Shown in pieces: positions 23,921 to 33,746 of a stretch of 64,000 bases of DNA. The DNA is taken from NCBI GenBank assembly GCA_024663395.1, contig JANFAH010000021.1:558001-622000 (forward strand). Reading direction: 5' to 3'. The notes under the pieces are model-generated. The model was given only the letters and a program-made list of their open reading frames with translations, had not been told where the DNA came from and did no database searches. Origin of the DNA: Pisolithus tinctorius (lineage: Eukaryota; Basidiomycota; Agaricomycetes; Boletales; Pisolithaceae). Both the position numbers and the translations under genes were made by a program. Each line of letters starts with the position of its first letter. Positions within the stretch are counted from its first letter, which is position 1.

Positions 23921-24790
23921 TTCCTCGACAACGACTGGGAATTTCTTAGCCTTTCAAATTTCGTGGATAGATGGACTGACTGCATTCACGATATGCCTCG
24001 ACTATGACCGGCAAAATGTGATCCGCTTCGCACGCTATCTGCAACGGAATCGATACATGCGGGAGGGCGCGTGGGCCACCAATGACCTCCTCATGCAACC
24101 AGGACACCATGTATGTAGAGACGCAGTCCGTCAGATCCATTTTCCAATTACCCGGGAGGCTTTTGGGGCTTTTTAATGGTGTCATTGTATGGTGTACAAG
24201 CGGCAGATCGTTGGACCGAAATTCTGAGATCGTTGGCACGGGCGGACAATGAGACGAATCAGTATTTGAATTACGGAAACGCCGGGCACCCGATGTATTC
24301 TCAAGCGTCAGGAAGGAAATCGAAGCTATCGATGGTAATGATATTGCACATTTGAATTGTTGCTATTGTCCAGCATCATGGATGTACCCGCACGACAATT
24401 CCATCTTTACAACGTTTGTATATGCCCAAGTTGATATATCATGTGAGGCAGGTGCCCTTGGTCGCAATATTATGAAAACAGAGCCGATGTGAACCCACTT
24501 GTTGACAAATCCAGCGCAGATACCAGTCCCGGCGTTCACGGCATCAGTTGGCAAGTGTCACTGGGCCTTGATATTCAGCGCGTTGTCGGGTTGGCCATGT
24601 ATGTGAGGGGATGCTACTTTGGATCTGCCCACCGGCCGCCCGCAATGTTGCCAGAGCGGCATTTGACCGCATTGTCACTTGGACCTTCGCAATCAATACA
24701 CAAAAAATGTCGCAAAGGCATTGCAATTCGCTGAATACATTTCCTTCACTTGCAATCTCCATCTCTATTTGCGGGGAACTTTCAAAAAAT
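23921..24790. other. Coding-like region of undecided strand upstream of TET/JBP
   Basis: Both strands have open, protein-like stretches. Minus: 23946-24239 (MDLTDCVSTYMVSWLHEEV). Plus: 23965-24115 (DYDRQNVIRFARYLQRNRYM), 24186-24330 (WTEILRSLARADNETNQYL) and 24372-24500 (NSIFTTFVYAQVDISCEAG), with plausible donors GTATGT near 24107 and 24598. I could not build one model without a frame conflict. It is either the N-terminal exons of the TET/JBP gene or a small separate plus-strand gene. Transcript data would settle it. Confidence 0.35.
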
Positions 24791-26153
24791 GTCCGAGACG
24801 AATGACGGGTCCATCCATCGAGCGGGCCAATATCCACCATCCGGCGGCCATGCCCGAATATCTACGGGGTCCAGGCACTCTTAATTACGGCGTTAGGCCG
24901 GTTGTGATGGGTTCTCATGAATTGCAACTGCCCGGACCGTTCCATACAGGGTCCCTTGCTGCTGTTGCCGCGTTCAACCGTCACGCAATTGATGATCCGG
25001 CTCATGCGTTTTGTCATCATCCGGAACATGAACCATAGGCATGCGTATAACTTTCAATGAATGCCATGTTGCGTAGACGAGCCTGTTCATTCATTGTGCC
25101 AGCATCTGCCGCATAAATTCGTCAGCCCGGAGATAAGTTGCGCAGGTTTCGACGTCACACCGTCAGGCCCGCCCAAATGTTATGAAAGCACACGCCATCC
25201 ATGCGATGGGCTTTCCCACTCGATTCTCCTGGGTCAAGATGGCTTGCTAGCGGCCCTCCATGTGTTCGAATGGATCCGCCAAACCAACGTCGGGCCCCCC
25301 ATAGGTTGCGCCGCATGCGACATCCCATCGACGGGCACGTACACGGCCTATGAGAGCACCCGCAACATTGCTCACGGCCCTCCTCATCTGTTTCGACAGG
25401 TTCAACATTTCTTCGACAGGCCCGTCGATGCCTTACGCCGGCATCTGCGATATACTGCGCGGCACTGCCCATCCGTTTTGACGCGCTCAGAAGTCCATGC
25501 ATGCGCCCGTCCATGGGTTGTGACAGTGTCTGGAATTTAACCGTCGGGCCTGCTCATAAGTTGCGACACATGCGACATCGCTTTTATGGGCCCGACCATT
25601 TGTTCCGACAGTACCATGTATTCCCAGGACGGGCCTGCCCATTAGTTTCGACGGGTTCAACATTCTTTGGACGGGCCCGTCCATGTATTTTCACAGCACT
25701 CACCCCGCATGTGACGGGCCCGCCAATAGGTTTGATGGATGCGATATCCTTTCAACGGGCCCGTCCACGCCTTATTACAGCACCCATCCCGCATACGACG
25801 GGCCTGCCCATTAGCTTCGATGGGTTCAACATACCCTCGTCGGGCCCGTCCATTTGTTGTCGCAGCATCCGCCCCCGAAATGACAGGCCCGCCCATATGT
25901 TGGGACAGATGCGATATCTTCTGGACGGGCCTACCCATCAGTTTCTACGGGTTCAAAGTTTCTTGGATGGGCCAGCCCATGGGTTGGGACGCCCTCTACT
26001 TTGATGATGACAGGCCCGCGCATTAGGTGCCGTGGGGCGGCACATCCTGCCACCAGCCTGCCCGAGCCTGCACATACATTGTAATATACTTGTCACGGGC
26101 CTGCTCATTTGCTGCTGTCACTCTAGGCCTCCGGGCCTCTTCATATGTTGTGA
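24791..26153. repeat. Right subterminal repeat array (CGGGCCCG palindrome)
   Basis: Scattered degenerate units begin at about 24790 and form a dense array from about 25130. Near 25540-26030 they recur about every 40 bp (for example 25671, 25716, 25757, 25841, 25884), tighter than on the left. A TTGCGACA/TTCCGACA-like motif alternates with the palindrome. The frame at 25501-26004 is repeat translation and not a gene. Confidence 0.8.
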
Positions 26154-26253
26154 CTTAATTAATTTGATGGGCCCGCATCGGGCTCTATGTGAGTAATGGT
26201 AATTTGGCGCACAGGCTACCCATGTGTTGTGACTAAGCTGACTACATGGGGTC
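26154..26253 (-). repeat. KDZ terminal inverted repeat, right
   Basis: Inverted counterpart of 8504-8603. The inner 83 bp (26154-26236) match with about seven differences, mostly C/T or G/A. Confidence 0.85.
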
Positions 26254-26261
26254 CTATTTCC
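26254..26261. repeat. 8-bp target-site duplication of the KDZ element, right copy
   Basis: CTATTTCC, identical to 8496-8503. In coding sense it falls in the LINE codons for Met-Glu-Ile just after HWIAGH of RNase H. Confidence 0.75.
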
Positions 26262-29200
26262 ATGTGACCAGCTATCCAATGTAGCGTGATGTCTTTTCTA
26301 GATAGGCGTTCGCTTTTGCGTAAGTCTTGTAGCATTGATCTAAGGTGCATGAGTAGATAGTGCCCAGGTTTAGCTGATGGTCGCTCACTGGATCGGATGA
26401 CCGCTTGATTGTCCACGAGTATCGACGCTGGGAAGGCAACCTCGTCCCTTGTGGCCAACAGGTGGGCTGCTAGGAGCAAGGCTGTCGCTTCAGCCTCGAA
26501 GACTGTGTGTTCCGATGCGTTGCCCAGTCGGTAGCATAGGGTGGCGATATGTTGGTAGTTTACGTAGAGGACTGCTGCTGCTCCGACCCCTTCACCTGTG
26601 CACGATCCGTCCGTGAACACCAGGGTCTGGTCCTTGATCTTCGTGAGGTTCTTGATTGCTTCCTTTTTGTCTGGGGCTATGACGGTTGTATGCGTGGGTA
26701 GGGTGCTAGGGGGCAGCGGGCACAGGCTGATTACCTCGACGATTCTCGGGTTGATTTCTAGGTTGTGGAATAGGCGATGTAGAGCTGTACGATGGCGTTT
26801 TACATTCCTTTTTGCTGCTCTATTGATATGTTGGTGTAGCGGGTGTGTGTCTGGGAGTGATGCCAGGCGTAGGGATGCTTTGTAGAGCGTGTGTTGAACG
26901 AGCTGGGGGGCTGGGAGGATATGTGTGTGTGCTAGTAGGGCATCTGTGGGCGTGGTTTTCATGGCGCCCATTGCTGCCAGGACAGCCGTTCTTTGGATCG
27001 TAGTGATGCACGTGGTTATGCCTTTTGAGCCTCGCGATCTGGAGGAGTGGTCTCCTGTGTAGGATGGGCGTAGCCATACTGATGCCGCGTATGTTACTTT
27101 TGGTATGACGACTGCTTGGTAGAGTTGACGCATCTGTCTCATAGGGATGCCCCACGAGGTCGTGGAGAGCCTTCGAAGCAGGAGGGCCTGCTTTGTGCCT
27201 TTTGCGAGAGCTTGCACTGCTTGTGTCTTCCACCTTAGTTCATGATCGAGTATTACACCTAGGAATTTGTGAGTAATTGACGGGTTTATGATGGTGTCTC
27301 TTAGCGTAAGTGGTGGCTTGGGTTTATTGCAGTTGAGCGTGAAATCCATCAGCACGAACTTGCTGGTCTCAAACCGGGAGTTGTGGTCTTTGGACCAAGC
27401 GTAACCACCGTTGTCTCGTTCCATCATGTCACGTAGGACGGCGTGGGTTTCTGCGAAGGTTTTGCCGATGGCTATGAAGGCGGTATCATCCACAAAGGCT
27501 AGTGTTAGTTCATTTTTTCCTTTGGCTGTGTCCACTAGGTCCGAGCTGTAAATTATGTAGAGGATCATTGATAGTGGGTCTCCTTGACCTATTCCGTTGC
27601 TGATTTTGAACCAGTTGGATTCGTAGTTGTCGAAGCGAATCTTGGTCTTCCTGTTGGAGAGTAGCCGCCCTGTGTAGTTAGTGATTTCTGTAGGTAGCCC
27701 TCACTTCCTCATGTTGTGTAACAAGCAGTCAGTGACAGCGTTTGGGAATGCTCCTTCGATGTCAAGGAAGAGTGCAGAGACTACCTGCTTTTGTCGCCAT
27801 GCGTGCCATATCGTGGATTCTAATAGAATCAGTGAGTCTTCGGTTGAGCGACCTGGCCTGCCACCGAAGTGGGTGCTCGGTAGTAGGTGGTGTTTTTCGA
27901 GGATGTACGTTGCATTCTCTGCTACGATTGCTGAGAGGAGTTTTGTGGTGGTGTTGAGGAGCGCGATTGGACGATATGCCTTAGGCATGGTATAGTCCAC
28001 TTTCCCGGGCTTGCGGAGGATTACTGTTGTCGACTCCCTCCAAGGGTCATAGTAGGTCTGTAGTGTGAACACTGCGTTAAACAAATGTAGTAAGTAGCTC
28101 GATAGGGCGGGAGACTTCTGAAAAACGATGTTGGCCACCCCGTCGGGCCCTGGGGCCTTGTATGGGCTGAGGTTCTTGATCGTGCGCGCAAGTTGGTCCT
28201 TTGTGATGGTCGTCCACTGTGCTTTCGGCTGTGGGTATCTGTAATCCTGCAGTACTGAGGTCTGGGGTGGAGGGGGGGGAAAGAGCACACTTGCGAAGGC
28301 TTGGCTCTTGTCTTCATTAGTGCTGAACATGGATGCGACTCCATTGTCATTTAGTTTCTTGAGTGTTGGTATACGGGCCTTGCTACCGTCTCCGTAGGGC
28401 TTGGATATGTACCTGTTTGCTATCCACAGGTCATCGCTGTTTGCCTCCTCGAGCCAGTCCCTCCAGTGGTTCTTTTTTGCTGATTGTATGGCCTTGTCAT
28501 ACTCTTTGGCCTTTGTCTTACGCTGGCTGTGACTGGGGTGATCGCATAGTGCTCAGAATGTATGTGATGCTTTACTTAGCGTTTTCAGCTCGTTGCGTAT
28601 TATTGTTAGCTCTTTCGTCCACCATCTTTTCTTGTGGGGGTGCGGGCGTGTTCTCGGGACCTCTTTCTCCATGGTTCTGCGTAGGGCTTCTTCGATGCCT
28701 TTGGCCGTTCTCTGGAACTCTGGCTCGCTGACGATGGCCGTTGGGGGTCCTAGCTTTGTTAGCTCAGCCTTTAGTGTACTGTTGAACTTCTTCCAATCGA
28801 CATCCCTGAAGTTGAGGAGCGGGGGTGTCGACGAGGGGGTGAGGGTCGTATCTAGCAACGTCAGTATCAGGAGATGGTCAGTATTGGGACCGCGGTCTTC
28901 TGGGCTGGTGTTGCATTTAAGCAGGTCCACTAGCACTGATTCTGTACAAAAGACGTTATCCAGACGTGTCCAGTTCCCCAAGGAGGAGGACTGGAGTGTG
29001 GGGGTGCCCTTGGGCAGGGCCTGGACCATGCCGTAGTCTGCCACTAGTTCTAACAGTTTGTGTGCTGATGCAATCGTGGAGGCCGTGAACAGATGGTGGT
29101 TACGCTCCTCGTCCCACATAGGGTGGTGTCTGTTGAAGTCGCCTACCCAGATCATCCCATCACTTTCATTCTTCCTGATGTCCCTTATGTTCTCTGCCAG

Positions 29201-29608
29201 GAAGGCCCCTATTCCCTCCAACGTGCGGTCGTGCTTGCAGTCGTTGTACACGTTGAAGAGCATGTACACCCCTTTCGACGTCCTCACCCTTACAACCACC
29301 ACGTCCGCGGACGGGAAGTCGATCTGTTCCCAGGAGTTGGTGCTAACTTTCGAGTTTATCAGGGTAACTGCCCGGGGCTTCGTGCCCTGTGCTAGTTTCG
29401 TTGATGGGTATACTACCCTCCATCGGGTATTTGCTCTGGTGTTGCCTAGTTGGTCTATCGGTGGTTCTTGTAGTGCGACTATGTCCCATTCTTCGGCTAT
29501 TTGGCTGTTGATTAGTGAGTGCAGTGCTATGTGAGATGTATTAAGGTTTTGTTGCCATATGCGTAATTTAGTCAGTGCGTCGTCTTGTGTATGATTTTCA
29601 GACATCAT
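26262..29608 (-). pseudogene. LINE ORF2: endonuclease, reverse transcriptase, RNase H (5' part)
   Basis: Starts at ATG 29608 (MMSENHTQDD), overlapping the end of ORF1 by 11 nt. The AP endonuclease occupies about residues 15-250 (WQQNLNTS, ALQEPPIDQLG, VGDFNRHHPMWD, TRLDNVF, NTDHLLIL). The reverse transcriptase follows (SPYKAPGPDGVAN, YRPIALLNTTTKLL, LDIEGAFPNAV, IGQGDPLSMILY, catalytic FVDD near 27485-27496). RNase H follows (VFTDGSCTGEG, FEAEATALLLA, ILVDNQAVIRS, HWIAGH) and stops at the KDZ insertion. Two in-frame TGA codons interrupt it, at 28553-28555 and 27701-27703, both where CGA (Arg) would restore the sense reading. The copy is therefore dead independently of the insertion. Confidence 0.85.
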
Positions 29609-31460
29609 TGGGGGTAGGGTTGGAGGAGGTTTCTACTGGTGGGGGTACTGTCATGGTGGGCTGGAGGCCAGGGCGGGGTGGTAGGGGGTGGAGTAGGGTT
29701 TGGGAACGGGGGGGTGGACCTCCCCTGCCCCCTCGTATCATGCTGTGATGACTGCACTTGGGGACGTGGGTGCAGACGTTCATGGCCTCGCCTAAGGTCA
29801 TTTGCCTCAGCTGACCTTGGGCAGCGTATTGGTTTGGGGGGGGTCTGGTCCGCTTGATGGGGTCTTGGGGTCGTGGTGGTAGTTCTACTTGAGTCCATTC
29901 ATCCGATGTTGGGAAGTACAGCATTCTGTTCTCCGGGGTGCGGTCGTGTAGCACATTGCATTGTCTTATGAAGTCAGGGCATTGTCTGTCATTGCTGGGG
30001 TGGGTGTCGCTCTGACAGTTGATGCAGTAGGCTGTGAGGGAGTTGCATCCTTGCGTGCAGTGTGGTTGGGCACACTGGCCACATGTATCTTCAGCTTGTT
30101 TGCAATCCTTCACTAGGTGGCCTGTTCATTGACATTTAAGGCATCGGACTGGTTCCCTTTTGTCCTTGTACGGGCGGAGTCTGTCCAGACCCCAGTAGAG
30201 GCCATCCCTTAGTAGGCGGTTGGCTGATTCGGGTGTGGTGATGAATGCGAGGGCATGGGCGACTTTCTGAGTGGGTGAACGTTTTGCAGGGTCTTTGATC
30301 CATTTGATGCGTGAGATCGATCCGGTCAGGATATTGTTCTCATTTTCCATTTCACATAGAGTGTCAGGGTTTTCTAGGTCAGTGTTGACATGAAGGAAGG
30401 GAATGACTATACTGTATTGTCTGTCCTTAATCGTCGCCGTTCCTCCTATTTTCTCCAGGAAGGTGGTTCTGCATGGCGTGTCTTTAATCCAGGCTGCGGA
30501 TTCCTGGCTGTTCAGTTTGAGTAGGATGCAGTTGTTACGTAGGTGGGCAATGGACTTGAGTTGTAGGCCTGGGCCATCCACACGGTCAACGGTGTCGATG
30601 GCTTGTTTGATGAGGTCGATGGATGTTTCTCTTTTGGTCGTATTGTTGAGTAGCAGGTGGTCACCATTGAGCTCTATCAGTATTTGCCTTTCCTTGATGG
30701 CTGCATGAGCCCTGGCATACTCTGAGGTGGGACGAGTTCCTAGCGGGACTTGGTTCGGGTTGACTGTTGCCAATGTGAGGACGTCTCTGTATGATATAGG
30801 GAAGGGAGCTGGGGGGGCATTGGATTTGAGGAGATTTTTCACTTCTTCTAGCGCTGATTTGACTGTTCCTACATCGTTGGCAAGGCTTTGTACTTTATCT
30901 TCCAGATGGTTGATGCTCAAGTGGGCGGGGGCGTTGGATGTTGGGTTGGTGGGATCGGTGATCCTGGCATTGATCAGTTGAACATTTTTGTTAGCTTTCT
31001 CATTGATTTTCTCTAGGTTGTCAGCAGCTGCTAGTATCTTTCCTATATGGGGGGAGATTGCGATCAGTACTGAGCTGTCGAGTTTGTCTGCAACTGCCCT
31101 GGTGATGGAGTTGGCCAGTGCCGGTGCTGCAAGTTCTCTAACAAGGAACGCCGTGGCACGGATGGTAGACCATAGCATGTTGTTGACATTTTTGGCTTGC
31201 GAGATGTAGAAAAGTGCCTGGGAGATGTGTTCTGGCATTGCTGGTTCTCCATGGATCGTGTACGTTTGGTCTAGTAGGGTTCTTGCAGTTTGCATGTCTT
31301 TGATTTCCACTTCTGGGTCGTTGATGATATCGTCGAGTGGGATGCCACTGCTTCTGGTGGTTTTGCCGGGTGGGGCCGCACCAGACGTACGGGGTCCCAG
31401 CGGGGGACCTGACGTGGCGTGGGAACCTGACCTCAAGGACGTTCGTCCTGTTGTGGTCAT
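29598..31460 (-). pseudogene. LINE ORF1, gag-like with CCHC zinc knuckles
   Basis: Starts at ATG 31460 (MTTTGRTSLRSGSH) and ends at TGA 29598, overlapping ORF2. The order is a disordered Gly/Pro/Ser N-terminus, a helical region (YISQAKNVNNMLWSTIRATA), a coiled-coil-like stretch (INHLEDKVQSLANDVGTV), an RNA-binding-like part (HLRNNCILLKLNSQESAAW), then zinc knuckles. The first knuckle (CLKCQ-stop-TGHLVKDC) is interrupted by an in-frame TGA at 30126-30128. Reading resumes at once in the same frame through further Cys/His motifs (CGQCAQPHCTQGC, YCINCQ) to 29598. The overlap with ORF2 suggests termination-reinitiation coupling. Presumed role in the active ancestor: RNA chaperone and particle formation. 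Confidence 0.8.
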
Positions 31461-31665
31461 GGGTCGTCGAGTGTACAGAGGGTTTGCTGGCTCTGGGGGT
31501 TGGGGATTGGACGATATGTTTTAGGATTGTATTCCTGAAGAGCGCTACTGTACGACGCAGGTGCTTGCGACGGGCCTCTGCTGCTGGGGCTGGCGCGACG
31601 AGGGCGAAAGAGTTTTTTCGGGGTCCTAGTCGGGGTGCCACGCGGAGCGGAGTCAAGGAGCTCTT
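31461..31665 (-). other. LINE 5' UTR and internal promoter region
   Basis: About 205 bp between the right target-site duplication and the ORF1 start. Non-LTR elements carry an internal promoter here. No specific motif is identified. Confidence 0.5.
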
Positions 31666-31677
31666 AGAATCTATGTT
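31666..31677. repeat. Target-site duplication of the LINE, right copy
   Basis: AGAATCTATGTT, matching 7295-7306. Directly after it the permease intron continues (ACCCCAGTCAGACC), as in copies A and C. Confidence 0.8.
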
Positions 31678-32289
31678 ACCCCAGTCAGACCGCTTATGAT
31701 TCCCCACAGAACAGCACAGCATCCAATGTAAAGAGATGGCCTAAGCAAATTGCTTAACAGAGGGATACGTAAAGAATTGAATTGTCTGTACTGACTTCGT
31801 GATATGATGTAAAACCTGACGAAATTGTGAGTCTTACGACGAGCGAAACTTCGAAGAACATGATCTACCATGTTTGATGGAACAAGTGCCGGGCAGTACG
31901 AAGCGTAAGAGATTGCTAGTACCGTGTCGTATTGAACGTCTAACACTTCGTGAGTGGCCATTATCCATTTCACCATCCGGGGAAGGAATTACCCGTCAAA
32001 TGCAGATCCGACTGCAAGCCCTTCAATCTTGCAAACGTGAGCGCTATTCCCTTTTCAAATGAATGGCCAATAAGAAAGTAAAACGGTCCGACTGAATGAA
32101 TGATAACCATCTGCTCACGTCTATGGAGCTCATTATGCCGAGGAAAGTTATCACCGACACGAGACGTGAGTCAAGTTTCCGCCTCAGTCGTCTTTCTGCA
32201 TCATTATCTTGCTCAGGAGAGTCGTCGAGTTCTCTGGGACCGGCTCCCTTGACCTCTCCATCGGAACCAGGTGGAGGGGTGTTCGACAT
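31678..32289 (-). pseudogene. MFS transporter copy B, 5' half, severed by LINE insertion
   Basis: The N-terminal exons of copy B, starting at ATG 32289 (MSNTPPPGSDGEVKG) with the same exon pattern as copies A and C. Exon 1 ends MSSID at a GTGAGC-type donor near 32120. Later exons give FARLKGLQSDLHL, VLDVQYDTVLAISYASYC and RPSLYIGCCAVLWGIISGLTG. The reading ends in the intron where the LINE inserted. Together with 5444-7294 it forms one interrupted gene. Confidence 0.8.
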
Positions 32290-33746
32290 GGTAAGCAACA
32301 AACCCGGAAGCGATGGATGTTTCTCTGCGGCGGCCCTATCTTATGTATTTCTAGTGGAGGTGATGAAAGGGTCCGGACCACGAGAGAATACCAGTTCTGA
32401 TCTTCTACTGGATGCCGACGGTAGCCATCCCGACGTTCGCACACGTTGATTGAGAAGTCTGGAGACCCAGGGTCGCTACAAACGGAAACGCCAGGGGTAG
32501 AATTTCATAGAGGGAGTATTACCTGGGATACATCGTATGTGCAGACATATATGTGATTCATTGCAGCACGCGAGGACTGGAGTAATCAGCAACAATGTTA
32601 CTCACTGTTGAGGTCTTAAACGAAACGATTAAAACCATTGGACGGCGCAACAGGGCCGTTCAACTGTACCTGACTTCTTATACGCGCGCAGCGCCAATAC
32701 TGCGAATGCAGCTAGGACATTTATTTATTCTCGGCCTTCCATCACCGAATCGTTGAATAATCTGACCAGCGGAATGCAGGGCTGGTGGAATCCGACATTA
32801 CAGTCATACAAAGGTTGTGCCGGGGCCGAAGGAGGCGGAGGACGTAGCTGCGGAGATCTCGTCCAGGAAGGAGACATTCACAAGTCGGTGCTATATGCGT
32901 AAATCGAAAAGTCGGTAAAACTCGTCACCTGCCGCCAAGTAGCCACCTTGGGGTCCGGTATTCCTGGACGAAGGTCTCGGAAAAATACTGTCGTTTGGGG
33001 TACCCGCCCGGAGTCCCACGGCCCGCGCACTTACATACTACTCAGAGTCTCATTACAGAGATGAACCTGGGCGCGCGCTTTTGCAACTTCAAAGACTGAA
33101 TCAAACCCGGCTCAGTACGACGCCGCCACGGAACAGGCTTTGTGCTTGTGTCCCTATGGCACATGAATTAAGTCATACAGTGAAAAATGACGCCAGCCCC
33201 TCCATATTTTGCTGCTCACCAGCGACTAGGAACGTCTGCGTGAACCCCCCCAGAGGTTGGGCCACTACTTACTCGTCTCGTTACCCGTTCTGTACGATGA
33301 GTTCTGAAGTAAGTTCAACTGCCCCTACGTATGGGAACATTTCAACCCTTGGTACGGGATGGGTAAGATTTGAGAAATGGAACTTGCAAACGAAAGCACA
33401 CGGGAGGAAAGGTTGCACCCAGGAACGCTGAAACGCGTTTCTCCAGTGACCATACGGGCAAGAGAGCTTGTCGACCAACAACGACCGACGAGATTCCTTT
33501 GAATATCGGCGCCTCGGGGATGTGGGACAGGCTTGAACATGCCTTGCTGTTGTTCCTTGGCCTCGCTATGGCGGAAATATTCTCATCCTCAGGACCATCG
33601 ACCGTGCAAACTGACACAGGATGTGATTCTGGCACCAGCTAACATCTGGTGTTACTAACACCAACTGATCATAGAGATTACCAAAGTGTCCGTAAACAAA
33701 TTGAATATCCAACAACTACAACTTACAAAACATCGCGTACGTGCGA
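32290..33746. repeat. 5' flank of MFS copy B and 3' flank of copy C
   Basis: The part up to about 33240 repeats the 5' flank of copy A (2832-3900), and 33300-33746 repeats the 3'-flank family seen at 4010-4300 and 1-346. Open frames at 33081-33642 are not conserved between copies. I support no gene. Confidence 0.5.

Larger units (their letters stand above)
8504..26253. mobile_element. KDZ (Kyakuja-Dileera-Zisupton) DNA transposon carrying a TET/JBP gene
   Basis: This is a 17,750-bp element bounded by terminal inverted repeats of about 100 bp and an 8-bp target duplication, inserted in the RNase H domain of the LINE. It carries five supported genes: a Zn2Cys6-like protein, KDZ transposase, two uncharacterised multi-exon genes, and a TET/JBP dioxygenase. 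Both ends have arrays of a palindromic GACGGGCCCGTC-type repeat. The transposase keeps its three candidate acidic residues and both ends are present, so it may be autonomous. Published comparative work has linked basidiomycete TET/JBP expansions to KDZ transposons; this copy shows that linkage inside defined ends. Element boundaries are seen directly in the sequence. Activity is not. Confidence 0.9.
7307..31665 (-). mobile_element. Tad-like LINE (non-LTR) retrotransposon, interrupted by a KDZ transposon
   Basis: The element reads right to left. It has a 5' UTR (31461-31665), ORF1 with gag-like zinc knuckles (29598-31460), ORF2 with AP endonuclease, reverse transcriptase and RNase H (29608 down to 26262), then the 17.75-kb KDZ insertion, the rest of RNase H and a C-terminal zinc motif (8503-7909), a 3' UTR, and a poly-A tail seen as poly-T at 7305-7324. 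Without the insert it is about 6.6 kb. It lies in an intron of MFS copy B and is flanked by a 12-bp target-site duplication. EN plus RT plus RNase H plus a C-terminal zinc motif fits the fungal Tad1-type group. Exact clade assignment would need a tree. Confidence 0.85.

Noticed and set aside
25061..26026. Plus-strand frames of 90-170 codons in the right end of the KDZ element
   Set aside because: Same cause: periodic translation of the right repeat array.
31678..32289. Separate, fourth truncated MFS copy
   Set aside because: Its break matches exactly the break of the 5444-7294 half, with a shared 12-bp duplication, so the two are one gene.
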